Source: Leptospira tipperaryensis (GTDB lineage Bacteria > Spirochaetota > Leptospiria > Leptospirales > Leptospiraceae). Taken from it: a stretch of DNA of 64,000 nt. The stretch's first letter is position 1; every line of letters starts with the position of its first letter. The stretch lies in contig NZ_CP015217.1 in NCBI RefSeq assembly GCF_001729245.1, positions 615,501 to 679,500 on the forward strand, read 5' to 3'. The notes beneath the pieces are model-generated. The model saw only the letters and a program-made list of their open reading frames with translations, did not search any database and was not told where the DNA came from. Below, piece after piece: positions 58,510 to 64,000 of this stretch. The translations under genes and the position numbers were made by a program.

Positions 58510-59370
58510 TCATTTTTGAGAATATTCATAATTCTCAACATAATCCCCCACCAACTTTTGGAATTCTTCGGGAGCTTTTCTCGGTCTCGATTTCGAGACG
58601 GAAACGACCAACTGTTCGTCCTGAACCGCGAAGTAGCGTAAACCAGTTTCCACATCCGTAACTTCGTGTCTCATATAGCTCCGAATCTTTTCAAAAGAAT
58701 GGATCCAAGTGCTTACCCGAACTTTTCTTCCCGCGGGGACGGGATGGAAGAATCTAAAAACTCCTCCCATAAAAAACATCGTAGTATCCATTTCCACAAA
58801 ACGATCCAAGGTCAGACCGGTTTCCGTGGAAAAAAACCATCGAGAATCCTCGATGATTCTCCAGAGATACGCGGGGTTATATTCCCCGAAAATATTTCTC
58901 TCGCTGAAGAGAGTTATGAGTTCCGTATCTACCGTTTTGCATGTCCCTTTAAAATCAGGGATCTCTTGAAACTGATCAAAGCCGGAAATTTCCGATTTCT
59001 CTCCCGGAAGTAGATCGATCGCCTTTCCGTCTTTTTCGGAAATGGTAAGAGTTTTGATCTCGGCCGCAGGAGTTCCGGAATCCGAATAAACTTTTTGATC
59101 CCAGAAGATTTTTCCGTCTTTCAGAGGAAACGCTTTCGTTTCCGTTCTGAGATTGGCTCCTTCCATTTGTTGAGCTAAGAATCGAATCTGAGATTCGAGA
59201 GGATGGATCGCAATCCCTTGAGACAAGATCTCGCGCAAAGAAAAACCGTTTTTTTCCAAGGTCCGAAATCTGCCTTCAAGACAGAAATTTTCATAAGTCC
59301 GGCTGGTCACGTGTCTCTGAGTGTCCAGGTCGGAAATGCGAGTCACGAGTTGAATTTCATCAGTGATCAT
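58510..59370 (-). CDS. Double-hotdog acyl-CoA thioesterase-like protein
   Basis: 286 residues with two hotdog-like halves. The first carries QLVTRISDLDTQRHVTSRTYENF, the D-x2-x-H catalytic pattern of 4-hydroxybenzoyl-CoA-type thioesterases. The second spans about 150-280 (VEMDTTMFFMGGVFRFFHPV, then RVSTWIHSFEKIRSYMRH). It likely releases fatty acids from CoA or ACP. It is divergent from the TetR gene and shares its control region. Confidence 0.75.
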   Translation of the reverse strand: MITDEIQLVTRISDLDTQRHVTSRTYENFCLEGRFRTLEKNGFSLREILSQGIAIHPLESQIRFLAQQMEGANLRTETKAFPLKDGKIFWDQKVYSDSGTPAAEIKTLTISEKDGKAIDLLPGEKSEISGFDQFQEIPDFKGTCKTVDTELITLFSERNIFGEYNPAYLWRIIEDSRWFFSTETGLTLDRFVEMDTTMFFMGGVFRFFHPVPAGRKVRVSTWIHSFEKIRSYMRHEVTDVETGLRYFAVQDEQLVVSVSKSRPRKAPEEFQKLVGDYVENYEYSQK

Positions 59371-59394
59371 TTCGTCCCTCCCTTTTTCTTTGTC

Positions 59395-59476
59395 GGAGAA
59401 TCTGGCCCTATTTCGCGACCCGTAGGGAGCGAAATTGCATTCACCCCAGCGTGCCTTTTGGGAGAATCTGACCCTA
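59395..59476 (+). repeat. Direct-repeat-flanked hairpin element of the second family
   Basis: GGAGAATCTGGCCCTA at 59395-59410 recurs with one change (GGAGAATCTGACCCTA) at 59461-59476. Between them, at 59410-59435, lies the hairpin ATTTCGC-GA-CCC-GTA-GGG-A-GCGAAAT. Its core is the same as in the hairpin at 25069, with different stem bases that still pair. Confidence 0.6.
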
Positions 59477-59513
59477 GTTTAGACCGGCCTAAATTTTGAT
59501 CAAACAAAAAAAT

Positions 59514-59531
59514 ACAGAACGTTCGTTCTGT
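59514..59531. promoter_or_regulatory. Candidate TetR operator between thioesterase and tetR genes
   Basis: ACAGAACG-TT-CGTTCTGT has perfect 8-bp arms. It lies in the divergent region 92 bases before the TetR start and 144 before the thioesterase start, preceded by an A-tract and followed by T-tract. Probably controls both directions. Confidence 0.75.
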
Positions 59532-59622
59532 TTTTTTATAGAAGGCTTTTCAAATTCGTTGACAAGAGTTTTTTCGGGTGGGAAGATAGTTATGTAAGAA
59601 TCTCGGAATAATACCTTTAAAC

Positions 59623-60237
59623 ATGAAAGCTCAATCGCGCAAAAAGAAAGAATCGGGAATCGGAGTTCGGGAAAGAATCTTAGATACTGCGACTTCTCTT
59701 TTTTACAAACAGGGTTTTTCCAATACCGGAATGAGACAGATAATTCAAGAGTCCAATTCCGTAGCCGCAAGTCTCTACGACCATTATCCATCCAAAAAAG
59801 AATTGGGTTTGGCCTATCTATCCCGTCAGGAAGAAAAAACTCTCAGCGATCTTCAGGGATTGATGGATCGTTATCCGGACCTCGCAGAATTCTTAAGAGC
59901 CTGGGTGATCTTAAAAGAAAAACAAATTCGACACGGTGAATTCTTCGGTTGTCCTTTTGCTGGTTTTGCAAGTCAGGTCATGGACGCGGATCCGGAATAT
60001 ACCGAATTCTTAAAAGACATAGTCACCAAGTGGACTAGAATGATAAGCGACTATCTGCAAAAGGCGATCGGTTCGGGTCAGCTCAAACGAAGCATGGATA
60101 TCCAATACGTCGCGAGAAGAATGCTGATGGCTTATCACGGTTCGGTGACGATGTGGAGAATGACCTTGGAACTTCGATATATCCGCGAAATGGAAGATTC
60201 TCTCCGAGAAATCGTGGAAGAATACAGAATTCTTTAA
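59623..60237 (+). CDS. TetR-family regulator
   Basis: 204 residues. Helix-turn-helix at about 15-60: [21 protein letters not shown], then [18 protein letters not shown], a TetR signature. The C-terminal ligand domain resembles TetR_C_6-like folds ([17 protein letters not shown]). It probably represses the divergent thioesterase and thiolase genes in response to an acyl-CoA or similar ligand; this is inference from context. Confidence 0.87.
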   Translation: MKAQSRKKKESGIGVRERILDTATSLFYKQGFSNTGMRQIIQESNSVAASLYDHYPSKKELGLAYLSRQEEKTLSDLQGLMDRYPDLAEFLRAWVILKEKQIRHGEFFGCPFAGFASQVMDADPEYTEFLKDIVTKWTRMISDYLQKAIGSGQLKRSMDIQYVARRMLMAYHGSVTMWRMTLELRYIREMEDSLREIVEEYRIL

Positions 60238-60314
60238 AGAATTTTGAATTCTATTTTTAGTCGGAATCCATTCCAATCAGTAACCAGTCCAAGAATCAGA
60301 ACGAATCTTTATAT

Positions 60315-60812
60315 ATGGAAAAGAAGATTTTACTAACGCTCGTTTCTGTGTTATTGATATTCGCAAATTGCAACCCCGTAGACGGAGACGATAAGGCAAA
60401 GAAGAAAGGAGGAAAGATGAAATACGAAGTAAACAAATCGGAAGATGAATGGAAAAAAGAACTCACTCCTGAACAATATAAAATTCTAAGACAAAAGGGA
60501 ACCGAGATGGCCTTTACCGGAGCCCTTTATAAGAATCACGATAAAGGAACCTATCTCTGCGCCGCTTGCGGATCCGCTCTCTTCTCATCGGAAACAAAAT
60601 ACGAATCCGGATCCGGATGGCCTTCTTTTTACCAACCTACAAAAGAAGAAGCCGTTGAAAAAGAAACCGATTCGAGTCATGGAATGACAAGAACCGAAGT
60701 TGTCTGTGCTAAATGCGGAGGACATCTTGGACACGTATTTACGGACGGACCAAGACCAACCGGTCTCAGGTATTGTATCAATTCCGCTTCTTTAAAGTTT
60801 AAGAAAGAATAA
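60315..60812 (+). CDS. msrB: Methionine-R-sulfoxide reductase MsrB, lipoprotein form
   Basis: 165 residues. Lipobox FANC with Cys19, so membrane-anchored outside the cytoplasm. MsrB domain from about 45: zinc cysteines CAACGSALF and [12 protein letters not shown], and catalytic Cys in [12 protein letters not shown] at the C-terminus. The fold is complete. Pairs in function with exported MsrA (14802). Confidence 0.93.
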   Translation: MEKKILLTLVSVLLIFANCNPVDGDDKAKKKGGKMKYEVNKSEDEWKKELTPEQYKILRQKGTEMAFTGALYKNHDKGTYLCAACGSALFSSETKYESGSGWPSFYQPTKEEAVEKETDSSHGMTRTEVVCAKCGGHLGHVFTDGPRPTGLRYCINSASLKFKKE

Positions 60813-60923
60813 GGATTTTCAAATTTCCGGGAAGGGTTCCCTACCCGGAAAAATTCCCGCTCCCGTTTTTTGATTTTCAGCCGTGGTGAAGGGTAAAATA
60901 ATACCTAAAACCGGAATCCACTC

Positions 60924-61814
60924 ATGAATGATCATCTCGCTTACGTATCCGACAATCGCTCCGTTCGCAATCCTATCCTTCAATTCTTAGCAGAGAAATG
61001 GTATACGATTCTTTATCTTTGGCACGCCGTAATAGGAATTTTTATCGGACTCGAAGATTCTCCCGAAGGAGATAAACGTCCTGTAGTTTTAGTTTCCGGA
61101 TTTTTAGGAAGAACTCTTTCTTGGGAACCGATGCTCAAACATCTTTCTGCGAACGGACATCCCGTTTATACGATTCCTCTCGGTTTTCAAATGGGGAACA
61201 TCCGAAGAAAGAGTCAAATCTTAGAAGATTACCTCGTTCAGAAAGACATCAAGGATTGTTATATCGTAGGTCACTCGATGGGAGGCCTGATCGCATCGGG
61301 TCTTACCTATAAAGGAAGAGATCGAGTAAAAAAAATCTTTATCGCAGGAACTCCCGTTCACGGAACTTATCTCGCTTACCTTGCGCCGATTTTTATCTGC
61401 ACATGGCAAATGATGCCCGGTTCTAAGTTCATCCAAGAAGCCGTAGAAATTTTTGAGAAGTTGCCTAACGTGCAATCCGTTTTTACAAAAAAAGATCAGA
61501 TCATCATTCCTTCGGAAAATTCTCGCCTTGGACATTTTGACGACGTGGAACTTCCGGAAGCCGGACATCTCAATTTGTTTATGGGGCCCCTTGGAATCGA
61601 ATGCCTCTTTGATCTCATTACGGCGGAAGAGAATAAGGATCCAAAACCCGTTAAAAAGAAATTAGAATCTTTGAAACCAGAACCGGAAACTCGAACTTCC
61701 GCGAGCGATAAGAAAACAAAAGGAACCTCGAAAAAGAAAACGGTTTCGAAAAAAGCCGCTCCTAAAAAGCCCGTTGCTAAGAAGAAGTCTGCGGTTAAGA
61801 AAAAGAAGAGATAA
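60924..61814 (+). CDS. Alpha/beta hydrolase (lipase-like) with lysine-rich histone-like tail
   Basis: 296 residues. Hydrolase core from about 30: [15 protein letters not shown] (oxyanion region), nucleophile elbow [12 protein letters not shown], and a late [11 protein letters not shown] that would hold His. From about residue 236 on there is a highly basic tail of KK/AP/KPV repeats ([12 protein letters not shown]), like histone H1 or DNA-binding Hc1 tails. The tail may bind nucleic acid, lipid head groups or membranes. No signal peptide is clear. It follows msrB on the same strand by 112 bases. Confidence 0.85.
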   Translation: MNDHLAYVSDNRSVRNPILQFLAEKWYTILYLWHAVIGIFIGLEDSPEGDKRPVVLVSGFLGRTLSWEPMLKHLSANGHPVYTIPLGFQMGNIRRKSQILEDYLVQKDIKDCYIVGHSMGGLIASGLTYKGRDRVKKIFIAGTPVHGTYLAYLAPIFICTWQMMPGSKFIQEAVEIFEKLPNVQSVFTKKDQIIIPSENSRLGHFDDVELPEAGHLNLFMGPLGIECLFDLITAEENKDPKPVKKKLESLKPEPETRTSASDKKTKGTSKKKTVSKKAAPKKPVAKKKSAVKKKKR

Positions 61815-62022
61815 GGTTAACCTTTTTTTTCAGTGCGGGGTCGCCGACATGGATCCATTCTGATTCGAAAAGAAAATACGGTATAAAAGCAAAGACTCAA
61901 GTAGAATGGAACAGGCTTTGAAACTTCCCATTCTTTCTGATTCAGTTTGAATAAAACAAAGAATCCGGAAAGTCTAAAAGATAGAATTCTTTCCTAAATT
62001 CTTACCCGCCGTCAAATCCCTC

Positions 62023-62070
62023 AAAAAATAAAAAAGCCGCCTTAGAAGTTTTCACTCCAAAAGGCGGCTT
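62023..62070 (-). terminator. Terminator of the RRM protein gene
   Basis: Stem AAGCCGCCTT (62034-62043) with AAGGCGGCTT (62061-62070), 17-base loop. On the minus strand a T tract (complement of 62023-62033) follows, so it ends the RRM transcript about 30 bases past its stop. Confidence 0.9.
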
Positions 62071-62101
62071 AAAAGATATTTAAAAATTATAAATTTCTAA
62101 A

Positions 62102-62362
62102 TTAGAATCTGTCGTTTTTAGGTTTTGCAACGTTAACTTTTAAGTTACGAGCAAGAACGTTTTTTCCGTCCAGATCTTTGATTGCTTTGTCAGCTTCGTC
62201 TTTGTTCGGCATTTCAACGAAAGCAAATCCTTTTGATTTTCCGGAATACTGATCAGTAATGATCTTAACAGAATTAACTGCTCCGTGTGCTCCGAAAAGT
62301 TCGTTTAACTTTCCTTCAGTGATGTCGTAAGATAGGTTTCCTACATAAATGTTAACAGACAT
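62102..62362 (-). CDS. RRM-domain RNA-binding protein
   Basis: 86 residues: one RNA-recognition motif. RNP2 is IYVGNLSYD and RNP1 is KSKGFAFVEM. Such small bacterial RRM proteins are RNA chaperones, often induced by cold. The C-terminus is basic (KVNVAKPKNDRF). The GGAAAA/ATG region upstream fits a ribosome site. An imperfect-loop inverted repeat ATCAAG-TTAT-CTTGAT at 62390-62405 lies in its leader. Confidence 0.95.
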   Translation of the reverse strand: MSVNIYVGNLSYDITEGKLNELFGAHGAVNSVKIITDQYSGKSKGFAFVEMPNKDEADKAIKDLDGKNVLARNLKVNVAKPKNDRF

Positions 62363-62389
62363 ATTTTTCCTCGTGTCGTTATGAATTAG

Positions 62390-62405
62390 ATCAAGTTATC
62401 TTGAT
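62390..62405. promoter_or_regulatory. Inverted repeat in the leader of the RRM gene
   Basis: ATCAAG-TTAT-CTTGAT lies 28 bases upstream of the RRM start. It could be an operator or a small RNA hairpin. Only sequence symmetry supports it. Confidence 0.35.
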
Positions 62406-62613
62406 TTAAAAACAGCATTTTCCCGGTATGTTGGGAGGTAGAAAAATTTTAGAGATGCAGGACTTAAAAAGAAGAGCAAACTTTAAGATAGGACTACGTT
62501 CAGAAGTTAGAAAATCGATTGAATAACTGGAGTTCTTTGTCCATACTATCGGCAGAATTTTCTTTGGCAATACTAATTTCTTAAACTTTAATATTTGTTA
62601 GGGGAGTTTTAGT

Positions 62614-63189
62614 GTGAATTTAGAGTCGGAAAGATTGATTTTGAGAGAATGGGAAGAGAAAGATCATCTTCCATTTGTTCAAATGAATTCCGATCCACTT
62701 GTCATGAAATACTTTCCGAAACTTCTTACTCGAGAAGAATCCGAACAGTTTATTACAAAAATTCAAAATCATTTTCAGACGTTCGGCTATGGACTTTGGG
62801 TTCTGGAAACAAAACGAAATAAAGAATTTCTCGGTTTCACAGGTTTTATGAACGTAACTTTTTCTTCCTTTTTTACTCCTTCGATTGAGATCGGTTGGAG
62901 ATTACATCCTTCCTTTTGGAGTCGAGGTTACGCTACGGAAGCGGCGTCAACCTGTCTTCAGCACGGATTCTCCAGATTAAAATTTTCGGAAATCGTTTCT
63001 TTTACGTCTATTCTCAATGAAAGGTCCCAATCCGTCATGAAACGTATAGGAATGAAAGAAGTCGGATTCTTCGCACATCCAAATCTTCCAAAAGACCACG
63101 TTCTATCCGAGCACGTTCTCTACAAAATCTCCGTACCGGAATGGTCTCCAATCGGGCTCAAATCGACAATATCCTCTGATTTTGGATAA
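62614..63189 (+). CDS. GNAT acetyltransferase (RimJ/RimL type)
   Basis: 191 residues from a GTG with GGGGAG upstream. N-terminus NLESERLILREWEEKDHLPF is typical of the RimJ/RimL branch, as are EIGWRLHPSFWSRGYATEA (acetyl-CoA loop) and SFTSILNERSQSVMKRIGM. It acetylates an amino group, on a protein or a small molecule. No partner nearby. Confidence 0.9.
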   Translation: MNLESERLILREWEEKDHLPFVQMNSDPLVMKYFPKLLTREESEQFITKIQNHFQTFGYGLWVLETKRNKEFLGFTGFMNVTFSSFFTPSIEIGWRLHPSFWSRGYATEAASTCLQHGFSRLKFSEIVSFTSILNERSQSVMKRIGMKEVGFFAHPNLPKDHVLSEHVLYKISVPEWSPIGLKSTISSDFG

Positions 63190-63305
63190 GAATTTCGATT
63201 TTACGCAAAGAATCCGGATTCTTTTACCCACAACATTCTTTGTTCGATCTAAATATTTTTTCTCCTCACGGTTATTTTTTTCTTGCCAGCATCCTTTTTA
63301 TTAAC

Positions 63306-63341
63306 TAACGTTGTTCATTAGTAAGTTAACGCCGTTCATTA
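63306..63341 (+). promoter_or_regulatory. Tandem operator-like sites upstream of the desaturase
   Basis: TAACGTTGTTCATTA (63306-63320) and TAACGCCGTTCATTA (63327-63341) are near-identical 15-mers 21 bases apart, two helical turns. They place proteins on the same face. GTTCATTA half-sites resemble TetR-type operators of fatty-acid genes. The second site ends right before the AAGGAG of the ribosome site at about 63341-63346. Confidence 0.6.
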
Positions 63342-63352
63342 AGGAGAACGTT

Positions 63353-64000
63353 ATGGAAGTGAAAAATAACTCTACATCCTCACCGAGAGAAACTCTCGGA
63401 GCCGTTCGAGAAACCCTCTCGGACGCAACTTTCGAAAATCCTTCTTACAAGGGGATTGGTTATTTCATCAGAGATTTGTTTTTTTTCGGACTCGTCGTAG
63501 TCCTTCTCTGGAACGTAAATACCTGGTATCTTCTGCCTTTTCTCTGGTTTTTTTCCGGAATGACGATCGCATCCTTGTTTATAATCGGACACGATTGCGC
63601 ACACGAGGCGCTTTTTAAAAACAAATACCTTCGTTATTGGATCGGTCAGATCGCAATGTTGCCTTCTTTGCACGCCTACAATCAGTGGGCTTACGGACAC
63701 AATCGAATCCATCACGGACACACGATCAAAAGAGGCGGAGATTTCGTATGGCATCCCGCAACCGCGGAAGAATATTCTAAATTTGGAATATTCAAAAAAA
63801 TGATGCACCGATTTTTCTGGTCGGCTTGGGGTGGCGGTTTTTACTACATGATCGAGGTTTGGTTAAAAGGAATGGTTCTATTTACAGCTCCTCTAAAAGA
63901 AGCGGGAAGAGATAAGTGGATCATGCTTTCTTTTGCATTTCTATCTTCCGGTTTGGTTTTCTATTTTGGCGGATCCGCTACGGAAGGTGTTTTTGACGCA
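63353..64000 (+). CDS. Fatty-acid desaturase, cut by the window end
   Basis: 216 residues are visible. Histidine boxes HDCAHEA and HNRIHHGHT (two of the three needed for the di-iron site) occur between membrane segments (LFFFGLVVVLLW, FLWFFSGMTIASLFIIGH). The third box would lie beyond the end. It would introduce double bonds into membrane acyl chains with O2. AAGGAG precedes the ATG. The double operator-like sites upstream suggest lipid-responsive control. Confidence 0.9.
   Translation, partial: MEVKNNSTSSPRETLGAVRETLSDATFENPSYKGIGYFIRDLFFFGLVVVLLWNVNTWYLLPFLWFFSGMTIASLFIIGHDCAHEALFKNKYLRYWIGQIAMLPSLHAYNQWAYGHNRIHHGHTIKRGGDFVWHPATAEEYSKFGIFKKMMHRFFWSAWGGGFYYMIEVWLKGMVLFTAPLKEAGRDKWIMLSFAFLSSGLVFYFGGSATEGVFDA

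Noticed and set aside
61816..61833. AAGGTTAACCTT followed by Ts as terminator of the lipase gene
   Set aside because: The palindrome has no loop and would leave at most a 4-bp stem; too weak to call.
63380..63808. 142-codon minus-strand frame within the desaturase gene
   Set aside because: Antisense to a clear desaturase with His boxes; shadow.

Overview
The window reads as chromosomal DNA of a Leptospira species. The clues are spirochaete-type genes (a spiro-SPASM-like radical SAM protein, a SurA-like leptospiral parvulin, a DUF1554 lipoprotein), loose spirochaetal lipoboxes, many PAS/chemotaxis genes, TonB-dependent uptake, and short intergenic repeats of a kind seen in this genus. Base composition by eye is around two-fifths G+C, which would fit the santarosai/weilii/borgpetersenii side of the pathogens better than L. 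interrogans; that species-level guess is inference only. I see no rRNA, tRNA, insertion sequence, prophage or CRISPR array.

Layout. 1-8.5 kb: an unrecognised membrane-anchored protein, a secreted lipase-like hydrolase, a radical SAM protein, a copper-resistance operon (CsoR/FrmR-type repressor, CopZ, CopA) and an S41-peptidase-like lipoprotein. 8.5-15.4 kb: a GST, then a signalling block (AraC/GyrI-like regulator, receiver-kinase hybrid, PAS-LuxR regulator, multi-PAS histidine kinase) and exported MsrA. 15.5-24 kb: FAD oxidoreductase, a tandem 146-bp repeat, methyltransferase, an acyltransferase-like remnant, a SET-domain protein, a UPF0316 protein, a GH5 endoglycoceramidase-like lipoprotein and a beta-lactamase-fold lipoprotein. 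24-32.5 kb, minus strand: valS-purD-hypothetical-prfB, a small membrane protein and crcB, with DUF1801 and TetR genes upstream. 33-37 kb, minus strand: SurA-like chaperone, spiro-SPASM radical SAM protein, and a nucleotidyltransferase-PseG-like fusion. 37-49 kb: two tandem chemoreceptors, lysC, a sodium:solute symporter, a DUF4442 protein behind a perfect 38-bp palindrome, and a TonB-dependent receptor. 49-56 kb: DUF3365 haem protein, yebC-ruvC, rhodanese lipoprotein, alpha/beta hydrolase, a SecA-like fragment protein and birA-coaX. 56-64 kb: DUF1554 lipoprotein, thiolase and acyl-thioesterase-like genes with a divergent TetR, MsrB lipoprotein, a lipase with a histone-like tail, an RRM protein, a GNAT, and a fatty-acid desaturase cut by the window end.

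How genes work together. Clear functional groups are copper export (repressor, chaperone, pump); repair of oxidised methionine outside the cytoplasm (MsrA and MsrB, both with export signals); fatty acid/acyl-CoA metabolism under TetR-like control; surface sugar or peptide modification by the overlapping radical SAM and SpsF-PseG genes; and sensing through PAS kinases and paired chemoreceptors.

The least explained signals are (1) a dispersed ~146-bp element bounded by covarying 14-bp palindromes, once in exact tandem; (2) a second hairpin family whose stems covary; (3) a small protein that matches only the late nucleotide-binding region of SecA; (4) the SpsF-PseG fusion translationally coupled to a radical SAM/SPASM gene; and (5) the perfect palindrome in front of the DUF4442 gene.
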